64,000 nucleotides of DNA from Liopterus haemorrhoidalis. Lineage: Eukaryota > Arthropoda > Insecta > Coleoptera > Dytiscidae. Under the pieces are notes generated by a model that saw nothing but the letters and a program-made list of their open reading frames with translations, made no database searches and had not been told where the DNA came from. The position numbers were made by a program, and so were the translations under genes. Each line of letters begins with the position of its first letter. The stretch's first letter is position 1. Below are positions 34,107 through 45,200 of this stretch, one piece after another. The stretch lies in contig OZ020622.1 of NCBI GenBank assembly GCA_963971575.1, forward strand, positions 34,130,301 to 34,194,300, in the 5' to 3' direction.

Positions 34107-34407
34107 TTAAATTGTGTTGTATGTGATGCTATAAAAATGGAAATATTATTTACATTACAATACAATACAATACACCTTTATTTTGAAATACTGAAAAGTT
34201 ACTAGGGAAGTTATGTAATCTCTATAGTTAGGTAATTTAGTTATGTACCTGTATGTAAAACCATAACAACTGTGAATAACAAATAATATTTGTTGAACCA
34301 GTTTTAAAAAATATATAAATATATATGACTGCTTCGTAATAACATAAGTAAGGCGGTGATTAAATGAATTATACAGCGAAGTATAATTCAATATGTATCG
34401 ATATATA

Positions 34408-34425
34408 TATATATATATATATAAA
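34408..34425. repeat. Short (TA)n tract
   Basis: A run of alternating TA of about 20 bp between LINE pieces. Confidence 0.85.
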
Positions 34426-34479
34426 TAAAACAATATTCTCTTGGTATTCGTCAGTTTATATTGTCATATAAATAAAATA

Positions 34480-36430
34480 AAACACATGATTCCTCTACGA
34501 GAGTTTGTACAAGTATACTTGTAAAGTACAAGTAATATTTTTTATAGATGATGAAACACCATTTTGTGTTACGAATTGCGATCTGTTCGTCAAGTAGGAT
34601 TCAGTGAGTGAATTAGCTACGCCGCGAATTCCGTATGACTCAAGTTTTTTTAATAGTAACTTGTGAGGTACGCAATCAAACGCTTTTGACAGATAGCGTT
34701 ATTTGGGTAACTTCATGATTTTCAAAGCCTTGAATGACGAATTTTATAAGTTCGGTTGCTGCTTGAGTGGTGTTCATATTAGGTCGGAAACCAAACTGTT
34801 TATTGTCTAAGATGTTGTTTGAAAAGTGAAGGAGGTTAGTCTACTTTTGAAAATTATTTTAAAAACTTTACAAAAAGTTGGTGTTATGGATATCGGACGG
34901 TAGTTTGACTCTAAATTAACATCCCCATTTATGAAAATGGGAACTACCCTAGCTAATTTTTCGGGGAAAATGCCAGTTTGAAATATTTTATTGATGATAT
35001 TACTTAAATGTGGTGCAATAATATCTCCTACTGATTTTAAAATTAAGCTATTTATACCATACGCATCGTTGCATTACTGTTTGAAAGTGAATTTATTGCA
35101 TTTTTTACTTCCACGTGGTCCGTGGCGCGTAAGAAGATGGATGAGAGGGACGGGGAGATGAGGACATTATTATTTATATCAACTGTGGGTAGTTCTTTTA
35201 CTAGGTTTTCAGCTATTTGGGAAAAGTACTTGTTAAAATCTTCGCAATTTATATTGTTGCTTTCCGAAGTGTTTTTGTTAACGTTTAATTCCTGATTTAC
35301 CATATTCCACATAGCTTTAGATTTATTTTTATTGCAAGAGACATAATTGTTGTTTGCGGCAATTTTGGCAGCTTTGATTTTCTTTTTGTAAATTGATCTG
35401 GTTTTATTAATTATATTTTTTAGGCTACTTGATTTAAATGATAAATTGAGGTTCTGCAAGAAAATTAATTTGTCTCTAAGTTCCCGTAATTCGTCAGAAA
35501 ACCAATTTATTTTAAGAACATTATTTGATCCTCTACTAGTTCTAAAGCATTGCTTAAAACAGTTCAAAAAAAACCTTAAGAAATTGTCAAATGCTAAATT
35601 TGTATCGGATAAATAGTCTACTAAATTAAAATTTTCTTCCCCTAATAACTCAACAAATTTTTGAATACTGTGGAGTTATGTAAGTTTTAGAACAGACTAA
35701 TTCATTTTTACGGCATTTTTTAGGATGTAAATTAGAAAATTTAGTTGCAAGATATACTCCGAAATGATCGGAAATAGCAGGATTTCCAACTAAAATATTA
35801 TAATTTGATTTGTCAATGTTAGTTATAATATTATCAATGCATGTTCCATTTTTAAGGTAGGAATACCGAATAATTTGTTTATGAGTAAAGGAAAAACCAT
35901 AACTTTCAATTACATCGTTAAAATACTTGCAATTTATGTCGTCTGATAAGAGATCCCCGTTAAAATCTCCACAAATAAATGTATCAATATTTTTTGAACT
36001 AACAAATTTTAAAATCTCATTGAGTTTACCAAGAAAAATATCAAAATTTCCCGCAGGAGATCTATATACTGCTATAATCAGAGTATTAAAATCCACCAAC
36101 TTAACTGCAGTAATCTCACAATGAAATTCAACAGACAAATTAGAAATTTTCACTAGGGGTGCGATATAAAGATTTGACAAAAATTGACACCCCTCCGTGA
36201 GTTAATTTTGTCCTACAATAAGAATTAGCCAGGCTGAAACCCTATAAAGTATAATAGTTTACTTCATCCTCGAATAGCCAATGTTCGTTGATACAAAATA
36301 CATCAATATTATTATAGTCTGAGATAAAATGGTCTAACTCATATATTTTGTTACGTAAACATTGGATATTGAGGTGATAAATACACAGATCATATTTTGC
36401 CCGGTTCTTTTGTCCATGATGGTCTATTTT
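34480..36430 (-). pseudogene. LINE ORF2: apurinic-type endonuclease and start of reverse transcriptase
   Basis: Endonuclease blocks on the minus strand: CIYHLNIQCLRNKIYELD and FCINEHWL with the catalytic Glu (36400-36270), IIAVYRSPAG (about 36085), CGDFNGDLL with Asp/Asn (about 35970) and ISDHFGVYL with the final Asp-His (about 35770). The linker at 35052-35567 is open, 171 residues, Asn/Ser-rich. The reverse transcriptase begins with VPIFINGD and SNYRPISI (about 34940-34890) and has [17 protein letters not shown] (about 34690-34630), then fades by 34480. The catalytic FADD block is absent. Stops interrupt the frame at about 36240 and 35640. Confidence 0.85.
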
Positions 36431-37549
36431 TTCACTAGCGTTTTCGGGCGCAGGTGAAATAAACGTTTTACACATATACCAGCCGGCCACATATCGGGCT
36501 GCATCCACAATTCAAGTTCATCGAAGTTGATACCGACCTTGAAAGAGGCATAGTTACCTTTCGATTTCAATAGTTCGCAGATTACGGGTGAGGATATTTT
36601 GCTTGATAAGTAACTGGTTAACATTTCTTCGCTCGTCTCTGTCGCGGCGTTCCATATGTGAAAGCCAGGCTTTTCGAGGGGCAGAATGAAGCTTATGCGA
36701 GTTGTTAGTGTTCCCTGCGCCAATTATTTGTTTGTTTATGGATACCTTTTGGGAAGATCCAATTAAACTTTTCTGCACCTTGTATGTAGGTGACTTGGAG
36801 CACGCAGCTGATAGTTTGGCAGCATATGTTGTCTTAGATGTCTTGTCCTGGCTGGTCTGGGTTGTCCCGTTAAAATTTGTTTTGAATTGAAATTCAGTTG
36901 CAATTATGTCAATTATTCAGTTGAAATTCAGTTGCAAAATAACGATAAACCGACACATCGCACGATGTGTCGGTTTATCGTTATTTTCAATAATGGATGA
37001 ATTTGTATTATTATTAAATTGTGGAACTTTGGTGTTTTTTTAAAGTGATTTAGGAGATTGTTTTGTGTCAATTGGTGCCATCTGTTGATCGGATTTAGTA
37101 GCTGGATACTGGGTGATTTGATTGGGTTTCCTCAACATTTTCATCTCACCTGACATAATTTCGACTATAGAGGTAAGTTCACTAATTATGGCAAGTATTT
37201 TTCGCAGTACTGGCGAATTGTAGAACTTTTCATCTCCTTCAGTGATGTTAGCAGAAGACATTCCTCCATCAGTGTACAGAACTTCTACACAGTCGTTACA
37301 GACCAACTTAATGTTTCTGGAATAATTCGTGATGGAATTATATTCCCCTTTTCAAATTTTTACACAGGGTATGTGGTAGGTAAGACCACATATCCCGGAG
37401 CACTTTATGAAATTATTTTCACTCGTTATACAATGATTTTTGCAAATATTGCACACTGTGTTTAAAATTTTAACTAACTTAGCCGCCATTTTAAAAATCG
37501 AAAAAAACAGAGTAGTTTTAGGGTGTCCCATAATTCCCCAAATATTCAT
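36424..37549 (-). pseudogene. LINE ORF1 (PHD-type zinc finger, nucleic-acid-binding protein)
   Basis: ORF1 proteins of this LINE group coat the element RNA. The minus-strand start is MNIWGIMGHPKTT at 37549. A Cys-rich stretch CNICKNHCITSEN..CSGICGLTYHIPC (37460-37360) looks like the PHD-type finger found in CR1/Jockey ORF1. After a stop the next frame (37306-37040) has a coiled-coil-like region (LRKILAIISELTSIVEIM). A later frame (36723-36424) reads WNAATETSEEMLTSYL, KSKGNYASFKVGINFDEL and MWPAGICVKRLF, the conserved C-terminal RNA-binding fold. Several frame changes separate the parts. Confidence 0.8.
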
Positions 37550-37560
37550 CTAATTGAAAA

Positions 37561-38048
37561 AATGTACTGACAAAAATATTTGATTCTTGCTGTAAATCAG
37601 TTTTGTTGTATATAATAAAGGTTTAAGTCAATAATAAAGGAGATATATTGAGCTTTTTAATAAAAAGTTTTAATCCCGAAACACCCCTCTAGAATAAAAA
37701 TTTTGAAACGCCTTACAACCTATTTGCGAATCTTGGTTTTGCTCTATCGCCATACCATATTTCGTAAAATTATGTTTAACCGCTTTTGCGTAAATATCGG
37801 ACAGACAGACATTTTTTTTTGCGGATATTGTCTTAAAATCATCTGAAACGTGTAGAAACCAAAAGTTTAATCCGAAAAAATAAAAAAACAGATATAGCCT
37901 CCAATTTTACTTATAACATTTACAAGTACAGTGATTTCCTTGCGTTTATAGTTTGTCTAAACTTACAAGAGAATGGCTTAATCTGACTTCTATAGCGAGT
38001 GGGATTTAAAGATGATTATAGGGATAGTAAAACAGGGCAATACTTAAT
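37561..38048. other. No gene; possible LINE 5' leader or repeat
   Basis: AT-rich sequence with a GGACAGACAGACA tract near 37800 of the kind that accompanies repeat B. No frame is convincing. Confidence 0.4.
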
Positions 38049-38189
38049 TTTTTACCAACCGCCAACATATATAAGGGAGGTATTGTGATCATACCGATTT
38101 TGACATTTCGAGGTTTCTAGGAATTGAGGTCCCTACATAACGTTTTGACTATTTTTAGCATGATGTCTCTCCATCCGTCTGTCCTTAAT
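38049..38189 (+). repeat. Dispersed repeat B, 5' part
   Basis: The sequence TTTTTACCAACCGCCAACAT, followed by GGGAGGTATTGTGATCATAC and CCTACATAACGTTTTGAC, matches 48437-48600 with few differences, including the CTGTC-rich tract. It is followed at once by dispersed repeat A. Confidence 0.88.
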
Positions 38190-38285
38190 GCTTAAATAAA
38201 ATGATCAAAAGTCCGAATTAATAGTTAAAAATTACTAGATTTTAAAATCTAGTTCCGCCTAAACGTTTGGAATAACCTATATATT
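38190..38285 (-). repeat. Dispersed repeat A, copy 2
   Basis: Read on the minus strand: TTCCAAACGTTTAGGCGGAA, then CTAGATTTTAAAATCTAG, the same motifs as the copies at 26371 and 52648. Confidence 0.78.
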
Positions 38286-38364
38286 AGTTTATATTGAAGT
38301 TTAAATACAAACATTTTGTTTTTGCAAAAATTGTTCATAATAAAAAAATAGATCTAATTTGTTG

Positions 38365-38480
38365 TGTGTATTTTTTACTTGGATGAAAATTTGGGGAGTT
38401 TTGGGGGGACATTCTAAAACTAAACTTTCGAAATGTTTCCCTTGTTATTACCTTAAAAGAAAAAGGCGTATGGCAAAAAT
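38365..38480 (+). pseudogene. LINE ORF1 5' fragment, plus strand
   Basis: The frame WMKIWGVLGGHSKTKLSKCF is a diverged copy of the ORF1 start MNIWGIMGHPKTTLFF of the minus-strand LINE at 37549, and the bases upstream (TTTTTT..TTGGATGAA) also match. So a second LINE 5' end lies in opposite orientation about 0.85 kb away. It ends in unrelated sequence after about 110 bp. Confidence 0.7.
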
Positions 38481-38937
38481 TGTTTATAATAAGAATGTGT
38501 TACTAATACTACTGTTTTGTTGTACATTTCTGTTGTTGTAGTATGTAGATATAAAATAAAATAAAAATATGAAATAGTATATTCTGTAAGATGGTTGGAA
38601 TGAGAAAAATCGATGCGAGTGGAACATTCAGAGCGCAAGCCGCAGGCGAGAGTGAGGAACAACGAGCATCGAATTTTCTCTTCCAACCGAGTCACAGACC
38701 CTACTTTCTCCACGACCACCAGAAAGAAGAAAAAAAAATAACAAATAATTATTTTCACAAACATTTTATCTTAACAAATAATTTATATTACATAACAAAT
38801 TAATCAATTAATTAAACTTATTTTTTTATTTATTATTTATTTAATTTTAATTTAATTTGCCGCACATCGGCCATTATTTTAGTACTTTTTAGGAAGTTAT
38901 GTTGCAATTATTTTACGTAAACATTGCATTTATTTTC
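38481..38937. other. No gene recognised
   Basis: AT-rich sequence; a more GC-rich block at 38590-38710 has overlapping frames on both strands but no family resemblance. Confidence 0.4.
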
Positions 38938-39269
38938 GGGCCGGTTTCTGGAACATTTTTTTATTTACACGATATTGCCTCAATAGTTATCGATACAATA
39001 AACCTTATCGAGTCGATAACTTTTTGACGGTTTCATGATTCTCATCTTACATGTTTATTGTATCCAATAACTATTGTAGCGATATGTATGCATTTCAATT
39101 CACGCAGCCAAAATATTTACAAAATCTCTTGTCATTTATGTGATCAATTGTTCACAAATGACAATAGTCAATGTCAGTGTCAAAAATAATTTACAAAAAT
39201 ATATATTTTTAACAATTAGTTTAAAAATAAATTGTTAAAAAATGACAGAAAAAAAGGTGTAAAATTTTT

Positions 39270-40155
39270 GCAGAGTTTGATAAAGAATTTATAACGGCAG
39301 TAGTACTTGAAGATTCAAGAAAAAACATTGTTGAAAACAAGCCAACAGATGCTGTAAGCAATGAAAAAAAGAAAAAGACATGGGAGAATATCCAAATGGA
39401 ATACAATAGAAATTGTCAGAGTGGTCCACGTACTGTTAAGCAAATAAAAGATTTATACACTTTTTTGAAAAGTTCCGCAAGGCGAAGAATTAATGTAGAT
39501 CGTATGGAACATTTTAAAACTGGAGGAGGCACATTTGTTCCGTCCGCAGATGATACGGACTATCAAATTTTATCATCTTTAAAGGAACATTTTTTGCCGG
39601 ACAAACAACCATACGACTCTAGTTCTGAAATGTATTTTATTTCAGAACTAGATCCACAACCTAGTTGTTCATATGTAAGTGACGAATCCAGTCCATCTTT
39701 ACAAAAAAATAAATAAAGCAGACAATGTAATAAATAATACAGTTATTGAAAAAGAAAAGAGCCAAGTAGCAAAAATGTACAAAAGAAGTTCAATTGAAAA
39801 TGAACGTACGAGTGATGAGTTAATTGAACAAAGTGATATTGAAAATATAGAACGAAGGGTTGTACGATAAGAAAAGACCAATATAGCAAAAAGAAGCAAA
39901 AAACGTCCATGGAAAAAATTGCGGAATGTGTGGAAGAAAGGACAAATATAAAAAAATAACGCTACAAGCAAGAGATGAATGATGCAATGCAAAACAGAAA
40001 TGTTTGGACATTGATACGGATATAAAGGAACTATTAAAAAAGCAAGAGGAAGTGGAACTAAGAAAGAAGCTGTTGGAGGAAGAAATTCTTAAAATAAAAC
40101 TAGAAAAAGAAAAATATGAATTAGATATATTAAAACATAGTAATAAATTATATTT
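39270..40155 (+). pseudogene. Harbinger accessory protein (Myb/SANT), lightly damaged
   Basis: The Myb/SANT domain reads AEFDKEFITAVVLEDSRKN, ENKPTDAVSNEKKKKTWENI and RTVKQIKDLYTFLKSSARR, followed by the family turn KTGGGTFVPS (39270-39560), all in one frame. A start ATG at 39242 is out of frame by one base. The middle is Ser/Pro/Glu-rich with an in-frame stop at 39714-39716. The C-terminal coiled coil (LLKKQEEVELRKKLLEEEIL, 40029-40090) ends near the mariner insertion. The DNA-binding part is still intact. Confidence 0.82.
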
Positions 40156-40166
40156 ATATATATATA

Positions 40167-41435
40167 TTGGGTTGGCAACTAAGTAATTGCCGTTTTCTTA
40201 AGGAAAATATAACAGTTTTACTCCCCAAAAAAGCTTTAATCACAAATGTATTGTCCATTATTTTCAATGACCTTTTTCCACTTTTCAGACAGCATCATAA
40301 TACCACGTTCATAAAACTGTGGGTTTTTATTGGCAAAAAATTGTGTCAACACCAGTTTTACTTCATAATCGTTATTGAATTTTTTTCCTTGCAGAAAGTT
40401 CTGTAAATTTCGAAATAAATAATGCTATGATGGTGCCATGTCAGGACTATATGGTGGGTGTGCTAACACATCCCAGCATAGCTGCAACAATTTTTGGCGA
40501 GTGACCAAAGATGTATGGGGTCTAGCGTTATCATGATGGAACACAATTCCTTTGCGATTTGTCAATTCTGGTCGATTTTTCTTGATTGCAGCATCCAGTT
40601 TGGTTAGTTGATCAATATAAACTTCAGAATTAATCGTCTGGTTGCGAGGTAGGAGTTACCTTTATAATCCCACCAAACTGATAACAAGACCTTTCTTTGG
40701 TGAACATCAGGTTATGATGTTGTTTGAGGTGGTTCATTTGGTTGACTCCACGATCGTTTTCTAATGATATTGTTATACACAACCCACTTTTCATCACCAG
40801 TAATAAATCTTTTTAAAAACGGTTCATTTTCGTTGTGCTTAAGAAGCATATCGCAAGTGTGTATGCGTTCCGCCAAGTGAATTTCCTTAAGTTCATGAGG
40901 AACCCAGATAACCAGCTTTTTTGAGAAGCCAAGCTGTTGTAAATTCTTTTCTATGCATGTATGTGATACATTTAGCTTAGCTGCAATCTCACGCGTTGTA
41001 ATGTGACGATTGGTAGCGATTATTGATTTGATTAGATCGTCATCAACTTCAACCGCGCGCCCAGAGTGCTTGTTGTCTTTCAGTGAAAAATCACCAGAAC
41101 GAAATTTCGCAAACCAATTTTGACACTGTCGTTCTTTTAAGACTTTATCACCGTAAACAGCACATAACTTTTTGTAAGCCTGAGATCCGTTTTTTCCTTT
41201 ACGGAAATAATACAGCAAAATATGAAGATAGTGCTCGTTTTCTTTTTCCATGTTTTATTTTACCCCAAACAATCACTGTTTACCGAATCAGTCCAAATTC
41301 ACTACTGAAGGCTTTATAAAACTCATTTCAGTAACATGTCAAATGACCTTGAACATGTTATGACAGGAATGTGTGCATAAACACTGCTTAAACTATGAAT
41401 TTGGGAAATCGGCAATTACTTAGTTACCAACCTAA
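40167..41435 (-). mobile_element. Mariner transposon (copy 1)
   Basis: Inverted repeats TTGGGTTGGCAACTAAGTAA at the left and, reversed, TTAGGTTGGTAACTAAGTAA at the right are the classic mariner ends. TA flanks both sides (40165-40166 and 41436-41437) within a TATA-rich target. The 1269-bp length is usual for full-length mariners. The transposase is on the minus strand. Confidence 0.95.
40236..41251 (-). pseudogene. Mariner transposase, catalytic Asp replaced by a stop
   Basis: The minus-strand frame from 41251 opens MEKENEHYLHILLYYFRKGK and has two helix-turn-helix units (RQCQNWFAKFRSGDFSLKD, ITTREIAAKLNVSHTCI), WVPHEL and FITGDEKWVVY with the first catalytic Asp. It breaks at 40712. In a shifted frame it continues with VFHHDNARPHTS (second Asp) and YSPDMAPS, where the third Asp codon of PSDYHLF is TAG. 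The end NNGQYICD stops at 40236. So at least one frameshift plus loss of the third Asp. Confidence 0.92.
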
Positions 41436-41446
41436 TATATATATAT

Positions 41447-41629
41447 GTTAGCGACATTAAAAATGGAGACAATTTATTAATATTCTGAATCATAGAGTGC
41501 GAGCGGCGTTGCCATGTGATGTTATTATGTTGTTGAAATAATAAAAATAGAGGAAAATAATATAATGTCAAAATATTGATTTAATAAAATATTACTTTAA
41601 AAACTGATTAAAGAATCATTTTATTAATA
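41447..41629 (+). repeat. Gypsy 5' long terminal repeat
   Basis: It starts GTTAGCGACATTAAAAATGG, ends CATTTTATTAATA and contains AATAAAAT near 41580. It is followed by TCAGAACTGGGATTGG. The boundaries come from comparison with the paired LTRs at 9253-9436 and 10749-10932. Confidence 0.8.
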
Positions 41630-41685
41630 TCAGAACTGGGATTGGTTCACGACTCACAAAGGATTGGTTCACAAAACATTTTGGA

Positions 41686-42288
41686 ATGGAAGATACAAAT
41701 ACCATACTAAATTTGTTTCAGAAGTTCGCTGATGCTTTTGCTTCATCTGCTTATCGTCGTGATGATATTTTGTTGCCGTTTTTCGATCCTACAATATATG
41801 ATATGGGTGCCGTACATTGGTGCGAAGAGGTTGAAAAATTTTCCGATGAATTTGGATGGAGTATGTTGGAACTAGTAGTGAAGGCAGGAAAATCACTAAA
41901 AGGAGAAGCTAAAGCGTGGTATGACAAATGGGCGCCAGATACAAGAGACTGGGAGACATTCAAAAGTACCATTTGTGACTTGTTTCCCGCTAAAAGGAAT
42001 CTAGGAGAACGACTTAAAAAGGCAGTATTGTTAAATTCTGATAGTTTTGAAACTTACTGTGAGTATGCTAGAAAAAAATGTTTATTATTTCAGAGGACAA
42101 AAATTGAGTTTACAGAGTTACAACTTATTGAGTTAATAGCAGGAGAAATGCGCGATATATCAGTGCGCCTGGGTGTACTAAATAGTAATGTAAAAACTAC
42201 TAGCGAGTTACTTTCTTTATTATCGGGATATTCAAAAACTACTTCAAAGCGTCCTTTTGACAACTCTCAAAAAATCAGAATCATCTGA
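41686..42288 (+). CDS. gag: Gypsy Gag (capsid part)
   Basis: A 200-residue protein starting MEDTNTILNLFQKFADAF, 57 bp downstream of the LTR. It has the all-helical capsid pattern of Ty3/Gypsy Gag: FDPTIYDMGAVHWCEEVEKF, SLKGEAKAWYDKW, the segment WETFKSTICDLFPA and later FETYCEYARKKCLLF. It assembles the particle around the element RNA. It ends at 42288, overlapping pol by 32 bp in the next frame. The zinc knuckles that normally end Gag lie in the pol frame, so either a programmed frameshift or one mutation joins them. The capsid part is otherwise open and plausible as a functional protein. Confidence 0.88.
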   Translation: MEDTNTILNLFQKFADAFASSAYRRDDILLPFFDPTIYDMGAVHWCEEVEKFSDEFGWSMLELVVKAGKSLKGEAKAWYDKWAPDTRDWETFKSTICDLFPAKRNLGERLKKAVLLNSDSFETYCEYARKKCLLFQRTKIEFTELQLIELIAGEMRDISVRLGVLNSNVKTTSELLSLLSGYSKTTSKRPFDNSQKIRII

Positions 42289-45200
42289 AAATAATAGTAA
42301 TTATCGTCCCCCAAATAAAAAACGTTGTTATTCATGTAATAGGGTAGGGCATTTGGCAGTTAACTGCAGGCGTCCAGCACAGAAAACTTTTACAACGGAA
42401 CGTAATTTCTCTAGGGATGAAAAGAAACGGAACAATATTACTAGAAGTAAATTTCAAAATAGCTCAAATGAACCAAAATTTAAAAAATGTAGTTTTTGCA
42501 ACAGGATAGGTCATGAGGTTGACAGTTGTTGGGCTAAGGAACGCATAAGTAAGGAATCGGATCCAGCAGTTAATTTTTGTTTGAATAATAATAATAATAA
42601 AGCCTTATCTATAATTTTTATTTGCGGTTCTCCCGTGTATTCATTAATCGATACGGGTGCAGAGTGTTCTTTAATTCGTGAAGACATAATAAGAAAATTA
42701 GGACGTGGCTTTGAACCTTATTTTTCAAACTTGAAAGGGCTAGGCTCTGGTATAATAAATACTATAGGAAGGTCTTTTATAACTGTAGAAATTGAAAATG
42801 TTACTTTAAAATTATTGTTTTTTGTAGTTGAGAAAGAAAATTTACCGTATGAGGCAATTATAGGCCGAAACGCTGTTCAATATGACGACATTAGGATTGT
42901 GATTGATTGCAATGGCACTCACTTGACAAGAGTTTCTACAAGGCCTAGTCTAATTAATTTAGCATCTACTGATTGGATTAATTCTATTGCTCATGGGTTA
43001 AAGGGGAATGATTGTAATAGCTTTATTAAAATTATTTCAAAGTTTAAAACCATGATAACCTGTGGCAATAATATAGGTCCAGTAAATACCGGTGAATTGA
43101 AAATAAAATTAACAGAAAACTGTGTCATTAATTACCGTCCGTACAGATTGTCACTTATAGAACGTGAAAAAGTGCAAGATATTATTGCAGACCTCCTCAA
43201 AAACAAAATAGTCCAGGAAAGTGAGTCTCCTTATGCAAGTCCGATACTTTTAGTAAAAAAGAAAAACGGTACAGACCGAATGTGTGTTGATTTTCGAGCC
43301 TTGAACCGAATTACAGTAAAGGATAGGTATCCACTACCATTAATTGATGATCAGCTTGATCGTTTGGGTAAAGGAAAATATTTTACAACACTCGATATGA
43401 CGTCAGGTTTTCACCAAATTCCAATATCAGAGGAGTCTATTCCTAAAACTGCGTTTGTAACGCCTGACGGACACTTTGAATACCATCGCATGCCATTTGG
43501 TCTTGCCAATGCCCCTGCAGTTTTTCAGAGAGCTGTGAATACAGCTTTAGGCTCCCTTCGAAATAATGAGGCTTTAGTTTACTTGGACGATATTCTGATC
43601 CCTTCGAAAACAATATCGGAAGGAATAGACAAATTAGAACTCGTTTTGACCGCACTTAAAAAAGCAGGCTTTTCACTTAATATTAAAAAATGTAAATTTT
43701 TCCAAAATGAAGTTGAATATTTAGGTCAACATATTTCTGCTGACGGGATTCGCCCCGGCGAAACTAAAACCGTAGCGTTGATAAATTCACCTGTTCCATC
43801 TAATGTTAAACAAGTACGCCAATTTATGGGCCTAGCGGGTTATTTTCGGAAATTCATCCCAGAATTTGCTTCGCGCACAGCTTGTATAACTAAATTAACC
43901 AAAAACAATGTAAATTTTGAGTGGTCGTCAGAGCAGGAAGAGGCAAGGCAATATGTTATTCGCTGTCTTAGTGCGAGACCTTTACTTTCTGTATTCGACC
44001 CCAAACTAGAGACTGAATTGCATACCGATGCTAGTTCAATTGGTTATGGGGCAATTCTTTTTCAGAGAAATCTATCTGATTTAAAAGTTGTATCCTATTT
44101 TAGTCGTCGCACAACTCCCGACGAAGCGAAATATCATTCGTATGAGTTAGAGACCCTGGCCATTGTTAAGGCATTAAAATATTTTCGTGTTTACCTTCTA
44201 GGTATCAAATTTAAGATTGTCACTGACTGTAATGCTGTAAAATCCACAGCAAATAAAAAAGATCTGTTACCTCGAGTTGCACGTTGGTGGTCTTATCTTC
44301 AGGATTTTCACTTTGAAATTGAGTATAGGAAGGGTAAATATGTATCGCATGTCGACTATTTCAGTCGTAATCCATCTGTCCCTGAACACTTTGTTTTTGT
44401 CACTGAAGAAAAATGTTGGTTAGAAGTTGCACAATCCAAAGATACCGAGACACAAAAAATTATTGAAAGATGTAGATTACACGATACAATTACAAGCGAC
44501 TATAAGGTTCAGGATAATATTTTGTGTCGCAAAGTTTATCAGGATAATAAAAAAAAAATTAATTTAAAATTCTATGTTCCCAAAGGAAGTCGTTTGGGAA
44601 TTTTGAGGTTATTCCATGATGAGCAGTGCCATGTTGGGTGGGAAAAAACTTTAGAAAAAATCAGGGAAAACTTTTGGTTTCCTCATATGTTGTCTTTTGC
44701 TAAAAAATATGTTAAACATTGTTTAATTTGCCTAACAATGAAACGTCAGTTTGGTCCTAAAAGTGGGTATTTACACTCAATTGATAAACATGGTATTCCA
44801 TTTCACACTGTGCATGCCGATTGTGCAGGACCTTTCTCAACAAGTAAAGTAGGTTTCAAGTACATTTTAATACTAGTAGATGGATTTACAAAGTACGTTT
44901 TTTTGATTCCTTTGAAGACCTTGACAGGCGCTGAAACAGTAAAAGCCTTAGAACTAAATATAACTTTATTTGGTGTACCTAAACGACTAATAACAGATAG
45001 ATGTACCAATTTTACTGATTCTAAAATGACTAATTTAATGAACCGACTAGGTATAGAACATCATTTAATTGCAACAGGCGCTTGTCGAGCTAATGGTCAA
45101 GTCGAACGTTATGTGGCCACAATAACAAGTCTCTTAGCAACAGAAATTCGAAAGTCGTCAGAATGGTCGAGCGTTCTTAGTAAAGTTCAACTAACTGTTA

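Larger units (their letters stand above)
34152..37560 (-). mobile_element. LINE (CR1/Jockey-like) with ORF1 and ORF2, minus strand, internally deleted
   Basis: From 37549 down, the minus strand has ORF1 with a PHD-like finger, the endonuclease of ORF2 and the first third of the reverse transcriptase to about 34480. The region 34195-34480 is unassigned. At 34152-34195 the minus strand reads AAATAAAGGTGTATTGTATT with further TATTG repeats, a typical LINE 3' tail with AATAAA, so the two pieces may be one element that lost most of its reverse transcriptase. The tail could instead belong to another copy. Confidence 0.7.
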
